In this document: piece by piece, positions 1 through 8,192 of the stretch
Layout of the letters: the number at the start of each line of letters is the position of its first letter
Position numbering within the stretch: the stretch's first letter is position 1
Assembly: GCF_023336755.1 (NCBI RefSeq)
Contig: NZ_JALZWP010000012.1
Location: forward strand, 1 to 64,000
Source of the DNA: Roseinatronobacter domitianus
GTDB lineage: Bacteria > Pseudomonadota > Alphaproteobacteria > Rhodobacterales > Rhodobacteraceae
Length of the DNA stretch: 64,000 nt
Direction of reading: 5' to 3'
The notes under the pieces: model-generated
Databases searched by the model: none
The model's input: only the letters and a program-made list of their open reading frames with translations
What the model was told of the DNA's origin: nothing
Made by a program: the position numbers and the translations under genes

Positions 1-825
1 AGCCGGGGCTCCTTTGAGCTCGTCACCGGAATGCGATCCGGCGGCGTCTTCAAGCTGCCGGCCGGGGCGTGGACCGACGACACGGCGATGGCGCTCTGCC
101 TCGCAGACAGCCTGCTCGCTGCGCCTGAGCTGGACCATCAGGACCTCCTCGACCGGTTTTGCGACTGGGCCGCGAACGGAGCCAACACGAGCACCGGCGT
201 GTGCGTCGGCATTGGCCAGAACACCCTACGCGTCCTGGGGAACTATCATCGGACCGGGGCTCTGCGTGCCCCCGAGACCCGCCAGAAGTCCGACGGTAAC
301 GGTGCGCTCATGCGCTTGGCGCCTGTCCCGGTGAGGCATTGGCGCGACCTCGGGGTCGTCCGGCGCGTGGCCGGAGAGCAGAGCCGGACCACGCATTATT
401 CGGACATATCAGCGGGTGCGTGCGAGCTGACCGCCGTGATCCTCGCCGGCCTGATCTCGGGCCGGACATGGCGCGAGGCCCTGGTGGTGCCGCAGGACCC
501 GAGCTGGCCCGACATCGTGAAGGGTCTCGATCCCGCTACGGACTGGCAGGCGCGGCCCCGTGACAGCATCAGCTCGTCCGGGTTCGTGATCCACACGCTG
601 GAAGCCGCCCTCTGGGCAGTGGACAACACCTCGAGTTTCGAGGAGGCCGTCCTGCGGGCCGTCAACCTCGGCGATGACGCCGACAGCGTCGGCGCGGTGG
701 CCGGCCAACTCGCTGGCGCGCGCTACGGTTTGGGCGCCATCCCGGCGGGCTGGCGGCAGGAGCTCGTCGGCACGGAGAAAATCGAGAAGGTCGGGCGCGC
801 ACTCTTCGCCGCCAGTCACGAATGA
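1..825 (+). CDS. ADP-ribosylglycohydrolase (DraG-like), 5' end outside window
   Basis: The frame is open from the first base, so the true start lies upstream. The visible 274 residues carry the family landmarks: an early WTDDTAM motif (about bases 70-90) and a late GDDADSVGAVAG motif (about 670-710), both contributing Asp metal ligands in DraG/ARH enzymes. Such enzymes remove ADP-ribose from proteins or small molecules using two Mg ions, in the cytoplasm. The usual first motif (GxxxGDA) must be encoded upstream. No partner ADP-ribosyltransferase is visible in the window, so the substrate is unknown. Confidence 0.85.
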   Translation, partial: SRGSFELVTGMRSGGVFKLPAGAWTDDTAMALCLADSLLAAPELDHQDLLDRFCDWAANGANTSTGVCVGIGQNTLRVLGNYHRTGALRAPETRQKSDGNGALMRLAPVPVRHWRDLGVVRRVAGEQSRTTHYSDISAGACELTAVILAGLISGRTWREALVVPQDPSWPDIVKGLDPATDWQARPRDSISSSGFVIHTLEAALWAVDNTSSFEEAVLRAVNLGDDADSVGAVAGQLAGARYGLGAIPAGWRQELVGTEKIEKVGRALFAASHE

Positions 826-1053
826 CATGTGACATGCGCTCGGGGCAGGCGCAGGCCCAGTCCATGACCATGGTTCAGACCGGGGCGAATTTGATGTCCC
901 CGCCGCCGCGACGCCCACCCGTCACTTGTCGGACCTTCGGGAACACCATGACCTGTCAGTGAAACTGAACTGCGGCACATGACGGCCTGCGTTATTCCGT
1001 TTATGGGGTAACGCAGACCTGATCAGACTGAAAATCCCCTACAGGAGCTAAAA

Positions 1054-1788
1054 ATGACGGTACCGACACCATTCCTTTCAAGCCGACAGAAGACACCCCT
1101 TCTTGCCACTTCAGACACCCCCAAGAAGAACCTGCGTATCGCCTGTGTTCTCGCGTTCCTCAGTCCTCTCTTTCTTGTAGGACCCGCCTTGGCTGAAGAG
1201 GAGAATATCTCCACTGAACTCCGCTTTGAGGTCGTGGGGGAACGTCTGATGTTCAACGGCCGCGTAGCGAGAGAAGACGGGTATGTCGGAATTGAATATG
1301 GTGATGCGCGCGACCTGCGCCAAATCCTGCGAGACAACCCCGAAATTACAACACTGGAGCTCGATTCTGATGGTGGTGTGAGGCTTGCAGCGCTCGAAAT
1401 GACTGTCGCTGTCACAGATTTTGGTCTGAATACTGTTGTGACCGAACGCTGTGAGAGCGCCTGCACGTTGGTTTTCCTGGCCGGCGAAACTAGAACGCTC
1501 ACGCGTGGCGCGCGTCTTGGGTTCCACAGTGGGAGCTGGGCGCCCGACAGCATGAAAGAGTTTTACGAGGACATGCGTGAATCGAGTGGCTGGCTTGATG
1601 AGTTTGCCTTTGCCTCATGGGCTTACGAAGAAGGCTTGCGGGCCTTCAACAAGTCGCTGGAATTCCTTGTGTCACGAGGTGTGGATGTTCAGTTCATCAC
1701 CCGCGCGGCCTATGTTAATTTCTCTGATATATGGTACCCGACCCGGGACGAGCTGGTAAAATTTGGCATCATTCATCTTCCAGAATGA
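1054..1788 (+). CDS. ClpP/crotonase-fold periplasmic protein
   Basis: This 244-residue protein has a hydrophobic segment at about residues 29-47 ending in GPALA, which fits a Sec signal peptide after an unusually long charged N-region. The mature part has ELDSDGG, then CESACTLVFLAG, then GARLGFHSG. This is the layout of ClpP-like serine-protease-fold proteins in which the Ser of SAC is the nucleophile candidate and the GFHSG His supports it. Such proteins are common in alphaproteobacteria and their role is unclear. The start at 1054 is preceded by CAGGAGCT. It stands alone, with no co-oriented partner close by. Confidence 0.7.
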   Translation: MTVPTPFLSSRQKTPLLATSDTPKKNLRIACVLAFLSPLFLVGPALAEEENISTELRFEVVGERLMFNGRVAREDGYVGIEYGDARDLRQILRDNPEITTLELDSDGGVRLAALEMTVAVTDFGLNTVVTERCESACTLVFLAGETRTLTRGARLGFHSGSWAPDSMKEFYEDMRESSGWLDEFAFASWAYEEGLRAFNKSLEFLVSRGVDVQFITRAAYVNFSDIWYPTRDELVKFGIIHLPE

Positions 1789-2001
1789 AGACATGGTTTT
1801 TATGGAAGCGGGGGGCGCAGCAGCCCCCCAAAAATTAGGTAGATTCCAGGAGGGGCAGTGGCTCCCTTCTAACCCAAGAGCTTGCGACCATAAGACAGCC
1901 CTCGAGGCGGAAATGTTGGGCTCGGGAAGGGTTGGCTGGGTGAGTGTTGTTGAGTAAAGCAGGTATGATCTGTTATGATTAGATATGAAGGAGGACTCTT
2001 C

Positions 2002-2268
2002 ATGTCCAGACTGACCATCTCGATGCCCGACCAGATGAACGAGTGGGTCGAGTCCCAAATCGCCGCGGGCCGCTACGGTAACGTTAGCGAATACTTCCGG
2101 GACCTGGTGCGGCGCGACCAAGAGCGCAAGGAAGCGGCCATGGCCGAGCTCCGGACTGTGCTTGAGCGCGCGGAAGCGAGCGGTGTCTCCGATCGCACGT
2201 TCCCGGATATCCTGGAGGCGGCGCGCCGGGAGGCCCGGCAAAAGGGCCTGCTTCGTGACGAAAATTGA
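2002..2268 (+). CDS. parD: ParD-family antitoxin
   Basis: This 88-residue protein has an N-terminal ribbon-helix-helix (LTISMPDQMNEWVES) followed by GRYGNVSEYFRDLVRRDQ, the standard ParD sequence, and a charged C-terminal toxin-binding tail. An in-frame ATG lies nine codons upstream at 1975. The start at 2002 is chosen because AAGGAGGA at 1988-1995 sits six bases before it. The stop overlaps the start of the toxin gene, so the two are translationally coupled. It is expected to repress its own operon and neutralise ParE. Confidence 0.9.
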   Translation: MSRLTISMPDQMNEWVESQIAAGRYGNVSEYFRDLVRRDQERKEAAMAELRTVLERAEASGVSDRTFPDILEAARREARQKGLLRDEN

Positions 2269-2548
2269 GTTCACGCACGACGCCGAGCGGGACCTGATCA
2301 ACATCTTCCTCTACGGGATCGAACATTTCGGCCCGGTTCAGGCCGAGAGGTACGCGAAGACGCTCAACGCCAAGATCGAGATGGCGGGAGAGCACCCGGA
2401 TTTCGGAGCGGATTACGGTTTCGTCATCAGTGGTGTTCGTCGGTACGAGGCTGTGTCCCACGCCGTGTACTATCGTTCCACTCAAACAGGTATTCTCGTG
2501 CTACGCGTCCTGCACGGCCGGATGGATCCGGCCCGCCATCTCGCGTGA
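2255..2548 (+). CDS. parE: ParE/RelE-superfamily toxin
   Basis: This 97-residue protein starts with VTKIEFTHDAERDL and continues with IFLYGIEHFG, YAKTLNAKIE and a closing VLRVLHGRMDP, the typical ParE arrangement. The start is a GTG at 2255 inside the end of the antitoxin gene; longer ATG starts only add a basic non-ParE extension read from parD. ParE toxins usually poison DNA gyrase, whereas RelE relatives cut mRNA, and sequence alone favours ParE. Its probable role is addiction of the replicon. Confidence 0.9.
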   Translation: MTKIEFTHDAERDLINIFLYGIEHFGPVQAERYAKTLNAKIEMAGEHPDFGADYGFVISGVRRYEAVSHAVYYRSTQTGILVLRVLHGRMDPARHLA

Positions 2549-2567
2549 CAAAATCTACTCGCTATGA

Positions 2568-2750
2568 TCATCGCTTATGGGCCGAGACCCCTGCCGCGAA
2601 CCGGGCAGCCCGATCATCCGGCATCGCCTGGACGGCCTCACGTTCGGCCTTGGGCGTGAATTTCGGGATTTGCGGTGGGGCGGGCGGCCCGATGAACTCA
2701 CGCTGCTCCGCAAGAAGATCGTCAAAGGTCAGGCGGTGCGGCGTCATCAT
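2568..2750 (-). CDS. small conserved hypothetical protein
   Basis: This 60-residue protein, starting MMTPHRLTFDDLLAEQREF, is not assigned to a family. It follows the 2747-3046 gene with a 4-base overlap (its ATG lies in the other gene's stop region), so the two are probably co-translated. Its 3' end faces the ParE gene convergently with a 19-base gap. It is short, charged and has no membrane segment. Confidence 0.5.
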   Translation of the reverse strand: MMTPHRLTFDDLLAEQREFIGPPAPPQIPKFTPKAEREAVQAMPDDRAARFAAGVSAHKR

Positions 2751-3046
2751 GTGGTCCCTTCGTCCGGCGGGATCGCCGTGACGTGAAACACATCCTTGTT
2801 GTCGATCAGCTCGACAGCAAACCCCAATCTCGCAAGGCGTTCACCGGCCTCCTTGCGGATGCGGCGCCGGGAAGCCTGATCGTCGATGCCGTAGACCTCG
2901 ATGAAGGCGAAACCGGCCTGCCCATAGTGCGCCTGCCCGACCAGATAGAAATCGAGGTCCGGATTTGCCGCCTGGAGGTCTTGTTCCACTCGCCACAAGG
3001 CGTGAGGACGATCCAGGCGATCAGAATTTTGATCCTTGTTCGGCAT
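2747..3046 (-). CDS. hypothetical protein, first gene of a two-gene unit
   Basis: This 99-residue protein has an alternating pattern (FYLVGQAHYGQAGFAFIE, then RLARLGFAVELIDNKDVFHV) that suggests a small alpha/beta fold, but no family is recognised. The ATG at 3046 is preferred over one five codons upstream because GAGGGGG lies six bases before it. It is coupled to the downstream 60-residue gene. Confidence 0.5.
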   Translation of the reverse strand: MPNKDQNSDRLDRPHALWRVEQDLQAANPDLDFYLVGQAHYGQAGFAFIEVYGIDDQASRRRIRKEAGERLARLGFAVELIDNKDVFHVTAIPPDEGTT

Positions 3047-3130
3047 ACCCGACCCCCTCATTTGCGCCTCTGGCGCATTTCGAACGCATATGTAGCGTTG
3101 AAATGTATCTGTTAAACAGCGGCTTAACCT

Positions 3131-3183
3131 AGGGTGTCAAACCTTCTCTTCGCACGCATCCGAAGGGGCAGATCTGACACCCT
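3131..3183. repeat. hairpin element 1 (AGGGTGTCA arms)
   Basis: Perfect 9-base arms AGGGTGTCA and TGACACCCT enclose a second stem CCTTC/GAAGG (3142-3146 with 3162-3166). A second element with the same outer sequence and a changed but still paired inner stem lies at 56782-56828. It could be a REP-type or regulatory hairpin. Confidence 0.6.
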
Positions 3184-3244
3184 CCGAGTCGGTGGCGCGC
3201 AGTATCCGTCTAAAGGGGAGCTGCACTCTCCGTCCGAGATCAGA

Positions 3245-3295
3245 CCCCTGTTACGGCGCTGGCTCGGCCACGCTCAGCTCTCCACCACGGCATCA
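3245..3295 (+). pseudogene. tyrosine recombinase C-terminal remnant
   Basis: One frame reads PLLRRWLGHAQLSTTAS, nearly the same as the catalytic LGH...Y region of the recombinase at 52649-53254 (MLQRWLGHAQLSTTAIYAD). The catalytic Tyr segment and everything upstream are missing. It is best read as debris of an integrase gene related to that one, marking an old recombination point. The surrounding 3047-3389 stretch holds only this and hairpin element 1. Confidence 0.6.
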
Positions 3296-3389
3296 CACCC
3301 CATGTCCAATCTCTGGAGGCGGCCAGATCTGCGCCGGATACCCTGATGACCGGTCCAGCCCGAAACGACCGTTTTGGGACCTAATGAGA

Positions 3390-4043
3390 TTATACCGTAT
3401 CCAGTCCCCGAAACAGCTCGGCCAACGCCGCCTGGCTCGGTGCACGTTTCATGATCGCGAACCGCGAAAGATGGGGGAGCCCGATCCAGGTTCCGTCTGA
3501 AAACCTCCCCCTAGACGCCGTATAATTACCCCATCCAACAGGATATGATTTGACATCGTTCACGCCGAGAAGCTGTGCAACCTCCCGGTTGGCGGTTGCC
3601 CCCATGGACACAACAAGGGAGGGGCGGGCTGTCTTCAGGATTTCCGCCCACAGTGTTCTTCCGAACTCGATTGCACCGGGTGCGTTTTCGAGGGTGTCCT
3701 CACTTGGTGAACGAAAGGGGACCAGATTCCCTGCCAGAACCTCCTCGGGGGGTACGTTGAGGCGCCGGAACAGCTCCAGGACCTGATCCTGGAGCTGGCT
3801 GCTGGCTCCCCAGTTCTCGACCTCTTTCCGGTAAGCTGAGCCCCGTTCGCTCGAAAACACGCCGTGATCAGGATCGATGGTCGTCCCGCCGGGGTTCAGC
3901 CCGACAAAGGCCACCCGAGCCCCATCCAGAACACGACACGGGCTGTACAGCAGACGCCAGCCAAGCGGCCTACCGCTTGGGTTCTGGCGTAAGCGGGTCT
4001 CGTAGGCGAGCTGAATAGCGTTTTCGATTTCTGCGGGTCTCAT
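3390..4043 (-). CDS. uracil-DNA glycosylase-fold protein (MUG/TDG-like)
   Basis: This 217-residue protein has VAFVGLNPGG at about residues 44-53, matching the GINPG/GLNPG active-site loop of mismatch-specific uracil glycosylases, and GLPHLSRF near residue 187, a plausible version of the HPS loop. Known relatives excise uracil or thymine from mismatched DNA; activity here is inferred. Its ATG overlaps the stop of the PIN-domain gene by four bases, making it the third gene of an antitoxin-PIN-UDG operon. Why a glycosylase should travel with a toxin pair is unclear; damage repair after nuclease action is one option. Confidence 0.55.
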   Translation of the reverse strand: MRPAEIENAIQLAYETRLRQNPSGRPLGWRLLYSPCRVLDGARVAFVGLNPGGTTIDPDHGVFSSERGSAYRKEVENWGASSQLQDQVLELFRRLNVPPEEVLAGNLVPFRSPSEDTLENAPGAIEFGRTLWAEILKTARPSLVVSMGATANREVAQLLGVNDVKSYPVGWGNYTASRGRFSDGTWIGLPHLSRFAIMKRAPSQAALAELFRGLDTV

Positions 4044-4618
4044 AGGGCCTCGATGTCACGCCTCAGAGTCGCGGCCAGCTTGGGAAGTCCCGACTTCGTC
4101 AGATCGAACAGAAACTCCGAAGCCGTCATCGGCGGGGTCCGGTATCGCTTTCGGACCCGGGAAAGCGCCCGCGCAGCCTCAGACGGGAACAGCTCGTAGG
4201 TGCTGACCAGCATGTCGTCCGCTCCGAGCGTCTCGATCCCGTATTCTTCTAAGACGGCCGCGGGGAAATCGTGGCGGTTCTCCGTGACGATGACCTGCGC
4301 CGATGCCCGGATCGCGGCGGCGAGAACGTGCCGGTCCCCGGGGTCTGGGAGCTCGAGGCTGGGCATGATCGGCTGGTAACCGGTCACGAAGCACTCGTCG
4401 AACACCTCTCGGATCATGGCCTCCTGCTGACGCACGCTGGTCTCCAGGCGTGGTTTCAGGCGGATCAGGTTCCGGGTCCATTCATCGAGGATGTCGTCCG
4501 TGAACCGGGCCCGGAAAAGCCCTTCGTGTGCGAAGGTCAGCAGCACATCCCGGACCCGGAAGGGGAACAGGACGTTCGCATCCAGAAGCACCACGAAAGG
4601 GTTCGCGACGATGCTCAT
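4040..4618 (-). CDS. PIN-domain ribonuclease (VapC-like toxin)
   Basis: This 192-residue protein opens with FVVLLDANVLFPF, the first acidic strand of a PIN domain. It continues with DDILDEWTRNL, then LPDPGDRHVLAAAI and QVIVTENRHDFP, giving the usual four acidic residues. PIN toxins cut RNA with Mg. It is longer than classical VapC (about 130 residues) and has an extra C-terminal helical region. The start overlaps the preceding antitoxin-like gene by four bases (ATGA), so the two are made in fixed ratio. Confidence 0.8.
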   Translation of the reverse strand: MSIVANPFVVLLDANVLFPFRVRDVLLTFAHEGLFRARFTDDILDEWTRNLIRLKPRLETSVRQQEAMIREVFDECFVTGYQPIMPSLELPDPGDRHVLAAAIRASAQVIVTENRHDFPAAVLEEYGIETLGADDMLVSTYELFPSEAARALSRVRKRYRTPPMTASEFLFDLTKSGLPKLAATLRRDIEAL

Positions 4619-5067
4619 CCCTGATCGAATTCCTGTCCGAGACGGGCGAGGTCATCGAGAACATCTTCTCGGCGGCGCCTCTTGCGGTCCCGATACGCCA
4701 TCAGGGCGTCGAGCGGGACACGTCTGTGTTTCCCGACCTCTTCGAAGTCGATCTCACCCTCCTTAAGCAGCTTCGTCAGATGTGGCCGGGAGACGTTCAG
4801 CATGTCGGCCGCCTGCTGTGTCGTCAGCATCGTCCCTACGGGTACGAGCGTGACCATGTTGCCGCTGGCGACATGTCCCAGTAGCTCGATGATCAGATGC
4901 CCCACGGCCGGCGCGATCCGGACCGGTGATCCGTTCTCTCCCGTGATCCGCAGCCCGCCATCCAGCTCCATCGCCACCGCAATGGCGGTGGCGGCGTGGG
5001 CAGCGCTGTCGATTTCATCTGGTGTCGGTGGACGCTCCATCAGCCCACCATGGTCAATCTTGGACAT
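4615..5067 (-). CDS. antitoxin-like protein with excisionase-type HTH
   Basis: This 150-residue protein has an N-terminal half of unknown type. From about residue 80 comes a clear excisionase/MerR-like helix-turn-helix: LTTQQAADMLNVSRPHLTKLL, followed by FEEVGKHRRVPLDALM and an arginine-rich tail. The ATG at 5067 is preceded by GGAGGGAGA at optimal spacing; a start eight codons upstream is less likely. It is the first gene of the operon with the PIN protein and probably acts as antitoxin and autorepressor. The GTAAC-rich stretch upstream (5286-5556) is a possible target. Confidence 0.75.
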   Translation of the reverse strand: MSKIDHGGLMERPPTPDEIDSAAHAATAIAVAMELDGGLRITGENGSPVRIAPAVGHLIIELLGHVASGNMVTLVPVGTMLTTQQAADMLNVSRPHLTKLLKEGEIDFEEVGKHRRVPLDALMAYRDRKRRRREDVLDDLARLGQEFDQG

Positions 5068-5285
5068 GGGTCTCCCTCCGGTTTTCACCACATATGGAAC
5101 GTCACGCGCACCATCACAACAGAAATATCCGAAATATGAGAAATAAACGAAAAAGATTCACGTGATCCTGTCCGTCACCACCCTGATCAAGACCGTTTTC
5201 ATCGAAGAGAAACTAGATCACCGGCCGGGGGCGCGGCAGTTAACTCTCGTGTGAGTGGTCATTTTGACGGCTTGAAACGCCTTAG

Positions 5286-5556
5286 CGCGTTACAAACCGT
5301 GCCCGTTACATCCCCCTGTAACGGGAAAAGATCAATTAAATCAACGATGTTTCAATGTTACACCGTTTCAGGGATGAATATGTCTCTCTGCGCGCGCGTG
5401 TGCGTGTGTGTGTAGGCGTATATACCTTTATCTTTTTCTTTGTAACAAACATACACACATATAGAAAAATACCTTTATTCTTATAGGTTTAGGGGTGTTA
5501 CAAGGCCTGTAACATCCCCGTAACGGGGCTGTAACAGGACCTGTTTTGTAACGCGA
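5286..5556. repeat. cluster of GTAAC/GTTAC words with nested hairpins
   Basis: About ten GTAAC or GTTAC words occur in 270 bases, many paired. Examples are CCCGTTACA/TGTAACGGG (5302-5325, 9-base perfect stem), GGGGTGTTAC...GTAACATCCCC (5492-5519) and the palindrome CCCCGTAACGGGG (5516-5528). A tract of alternating GC/GT lies inside at about 5389-5416. No gene is convincing between 5068 and 5863. It may be an operator or protein-loading array for the flanking divergent genes. Confidence 0.55.
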
Positions 5557-5596
5557 TGGCCCCGGTCCGGCACAGACGCTAACCGGCGTCGTCGCC

Positions 5597-5914
5597 GATT
5601 TGCGAAAAATGTTCCTGAGGTCGCGGCCCCAGCCCATACTGATCCGTCTGTCATGCAGCATACAGAGGGGCGCGGGAGCGCCCGCCACTGTTGACGAATG
5701 CCCGCGACGGTCTGCGAAAACCTAACTATATAAATCAATGGTTTATACGATATCCTGGATGGATGCAGACGCCGTGATGTGATAGAAGGCCTTATGGAAT
5801 CCTGGGAGGGGGACATGATCTTCACGCAGAACACCAGACGGTAGCGCTGACCCGTCACCACCGATGAAACCCGCATCTCCACTACACCAAAGACCTGATC
5901 TGGCTCGGATCGCC
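5597..5914 (+). repeat. diverged direct repeat, copy A
   Basis: Alignable over about 318 bases with 6529-6850. Best conserved are GATTTGCGAAAAA at the left edge, the block ATATAAATCAATGGTTTA, GATGTGATAGAAG, and GGTAGCG followed by CTGACCCGTC. The right end runs into the first codons of the 5864-6382 gene. A 29-codon frame (5755-5844, beginning CTG) matches the one in copy B. Confidence 0.75.
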
Positions 5915-6382
5915 GAGGGGGACGTGCCGCTGAGCGCGTCTGAGAGGGATGCTCTGGGCCGTGTGGGCGTCGACGCGTCAGATGCCGTGTCCGACGCGGA
6001 TTTCTACAGGTCGGGTCCCGTGCTGGAGGGCATGACCCGACAGGCCCTCATGACGGCCGATGCCGTCCCGCTTGCCGAAGCGGCGCGGCGGATGGGGGTG
6101 AGCGATGCCCGCCTCCGACAGCGTATCGCCGCCGGCTCCCTGATGGCCGTACATCGCCCTCACGGGCGCGGCTGGCTCATCCCGGCGTTCCAGCTGACGG
6201 AGGCCGGAGAGGTCCCGCATCTCGGCCGCGTTCTGCAGGCAACGGGACGTCCGGTTTCCGCCCAAGCCATGGACCGGTTCTTCCGAACCCCCCGTGAGGA
6301 TCTTGAAGGGGTGTCGCCCCGGGAGTGGCTGATCGCGGGTGGTGATCCTGCGATCATAGAGAGCATCCTCAGCGGTCTTTGA
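5864..6382 (+). CDS. HTH DNA-binding protein with MbcA/ParS-like C-terminus
   Basis: This 172-residue protein has a central helix-turn-helix (VPLAEAARRMGVSDARLRQRI, then HGRGWLIPAFQL) like excisionase-type regulators. Its C-terminal segment is EGVSPREWLIAGGDPAIIES, resembling the toxin-binding end of Xre/MbcA/ParS antitoxins. No RES-type toxin gene follows, so it may be an orphan regulator of the repeats around it. Its start lies inside repeat copy A and no strong ribosome site is visible. The equivalent part of copy B lacks the ATG. Confidence 0.6.
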   Translation: MKPASPLHQRPDLARIAEGDVPLSASERDALGRVGVDASDAVSDADFYRSGPVLEGMTRQALMTADAVPLAEAARRMGVSDARLRQRIAAGSLMAVHRPHGRGWLIPAFQLTEAGEVPHLGRVLQATGRPVSAQAMDRFFRTPREDLEGVSPREWLIAGGDPAIIESILSGL

Positions 6383-6464
6383 CCGAGGCCCTCCAACTCA
6401 TGGACCATCTGCCAAGATCCCCCGGGGCGCCACCTGAGCTGCTGCCGGTTTCGTGGACTGGGGG

Positions 6465-6527
6465 TTAAGCTAGCATAGCGCGGGCCTCGAACTCCATGGG
6501 ACTTAGATAGCCCAGCTCCGGCGCCCC
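6465..6527 (-). pseudogene. IS3-family transposase 3' remnant
   Basis: Read on the minus strand the frame gives PELGYLSPMEFEARAMLA followed by a stop, the usual C-terminal end of the IS3-family OrfB integrase core. The bases beyond the stop (TTAACCCCCAGTCCACGAAA) resemble an IS3 element end. Only about 20 codons survive, cut off exactly where repeat copy B begins at 6529. Confidence 0.65.
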
Positions 6528-6528
6528 A

Positions 6529-6850
6529 GATTTGCGAAAAACGTTGCTGAAGTCGCGAGTCCCAGAACACGCTGCTCGGCCGCAACCCAGCATACTAGGG
6601 GTGCGGGAGGCTCGTCCGCGATTGGCGAATACCGACGACGCCTTGCGAAAAAACTAATCAATATAAATCAATGGTTTAGTCGATTTTATGAATGGATATC
6701 GATACCATGATGTGATAGAAGCCTTATGGAGCCTCTGGGAGGCGGACATGGCATTCACACTACACAACAGATGGTAGCGCCGGACGGCTGACCCGTCGCC
6801 ACTTCCCGATCCCGCATCTCAACCTCAGACCTGATCCGGTTCGGATCGGG
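6529..6850 (+). repeat. diverged direct repeat, copy B
   Basis: Second copy of the 318-base repeat at 5597-5914, just upstream of the AAA+/M41 cassette. It keeps the TTGCGAAAAA words, the identical block ATATAAATCAATGGTTTA and the 29-codon frame, but the start codon of the HTH gene found in copy A is lost. It probably contains the promoter of the downstream operon. Confidence 0.75.
6688..6777 (+). other. candidate 29-codon small ORF in repeat copy B
   Basis: The ATG frame shares about half of its residues with the equally long frame 5755-5844 in copy A; the shared core is DVIE.L...WE.DM.FT. Both end with TAG at the same relative place. No ribosome site is obvious. It may be a leader peptide or decayed coding sequence. 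Confidence 0.3.
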
Positions 6851-6941
6851 ACGACCTCCTGCTGCTCGAAAGACCCGCCGATGACCCTGATCGTTTCCTC
6901 CTGCGCGCCGGTCCGGTCCCCACTCGCTGAGGGAGGTCGCG

Positions 6942-8192
6942 ATGACTGACGCCCGCCAGCCCGGATTCGACGAGGCGATCGATTATCTCGTGAAACGGAC
7001 AAGGCCGGACCCCCGCCCTACCGGGTTCGACGAGGACGACCTTGTTGACGCGTCCGACGATCCGGGGATCGTCCCACGCAAACCGTATCCGGACGAGATC
7101 CTGGACGCGCTGGCGATCCTGCGCCTCTGTCGCGCCGTCGAGGACACTGGAGATCAACCGTTGAGCCCTGCGCGTGGCCTACTGACGACCATCGTCGCGC
7201 GTACCTGGGAAGACCGGAAGCGGCTCGCTAAGGTCATCCCGGAGCTCTCGTCGGCGCAGAGCGCTGTCACAATCCTTACAGAAGAACCACCGGACCGGAA
7301 CCGCAACGCCAGCGACTTCATCAAGAAGCTCGAAGGGATGCTCGAGCTTGGCCGCCGCACAATCGCGATTCTATCGACCCCGGAGGGACTATCCGCGCCG
7401 CTGGCTATTCTGGAAACCGCCCGGGTCATCGTGCCGCCGCTCAATGCGCGCATGCTTACCCTGATGCTCGAATATCTGTACCCCGGCGCCGATATTCAGG
7501 TCCCGCTGACCGACCTCCAGATCGCTAGGCTTCCGCCGCTGGCGTTCGGGCCAGCTTTCGTCTCTGAAGACGTGGAGAACGCGATCGCCCATCTGCGCCA
7601 TCTCGGGATGCGCCCTGTCGCAACGACGACCGGACCCACGCTCGACGACGTCCATGGCCAGCCCGAAGCTGTCGGGGTGCTCCGGCAGGTCGTACGCGAC
7701 CTTGAGGCTTGGCGGGCCGGGAAGATCAGGTGGGCCGAGGTGACCAGATCGTTCCTCTTGTACGGGCCGCCCGGGACGGGGAAGACGCTACTCGCCCACG
7801 CTCTGGCTGGATCGGCCGGTATCGGTTTCGTGAAAACCTCGTATAGCGATTGCCAGCGGGCGGGCCACCAAGGCGACATGCTGCGCGAGCTGAACGCGGC
7901 GGCGGACCGCGCGATCACCGGGGCTCCCGCGGCGTTTTTCGTCGATGAAATCGACAGTTTTTACGCGCGGGACATGTCGAGTAATGGATATGTGATAGGG
8001 GTTGTTAACGGTTTGCTCACCTTGCTCGACCGGCTTTCAGCGACGGAGGGTGTTGTTCTGATCGCCGCCACAAACGACCCGAAAAGGGTCGATCCGGCGG
8101 TCATCCGGTCTGGACGATTTGATCGTCACATCCGGGTCAGCGCGCCCAATCGGGCCGGAATCCGCGCCATGCTGGAGGCGGCCCTGAGATGA
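6942..8192 (+). CDS. AAA+ ATPase, FtsH-type ATPase half
   Basis: This 416-residue protein has about 260 N-terminal residues of unknown type and no transmembrane segment. A canonical AAA module follows: Walker A GPPGTGKT near residue 276, Walker B FFVDEIDSF near 332, sensor AATNDP near 376, and arginine finger RSGRFDRH near 388. The end, SAPNRAGIRAMLEAAL, stops where FtsH would enter its lid. The next gene supplies the missing lid and M41 peptidase, with an ATGA overlap. The start is well supported by GAGGGAGGT. The pair therefore looks like a soluble FtsH split into two chains, expected to unfold substrates for the partner peptidase. Confidence 0.8.
   Translation: MTDARQPGFDEAIDYLVKRTRPDPRPTGFDEDDLVDASDDPGIVPRKPYPDEILDALAILRLCRAVEDTGDQPLSPARGLLTTIVARTWEDRKRLAKVIPELSSAQSAVTILTEEPPDRNRNASDFIKKLEGMLELGRRTIAILSTPEGLSAPLAILETARVIVPPLNARMLTLMLEYLYPGADIQVPLTDLQIARLPPLAFGPAFVSEDVENAIAHLRHLGMRPVATTTGPTLDDVHGQPEAVGVLRQVVRDLEAWRAGKIRWAEVTRSFLLYGPPGTGKTLLAHALAGSAGIGFVKTSYSDCQRAGHQGDMLRELNAAADRAITGAPAAFFVDEIDSFYARDMSSNGYVIGVVNGLLTLLDRLSATEGVVLIAATNDPKRVDPAVIRSGRFDRHIRVSAPNRAGIRAMLEAALR

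Noticed and set aside
1763-1957. 64-codon plus frame after the ClpP-like gene
   Set aside because: It starts inside the previous gene and has no ribosome site or recognisable content.
5389-5416. Alternating GC/GT tract considered as a microsatellite or CRISPR-like repeat
   Set aside because: It is a short irregular dinucleotide run without spacers; no CRISPR array is present in the window.
5428-5882. Two minus frames of 86 and 133 codons in the repeat-rich leader
   Set aside because: They cross GTAAC hairpins and repeat copy A, are not conserved in copy B, and lack ribosome sites.
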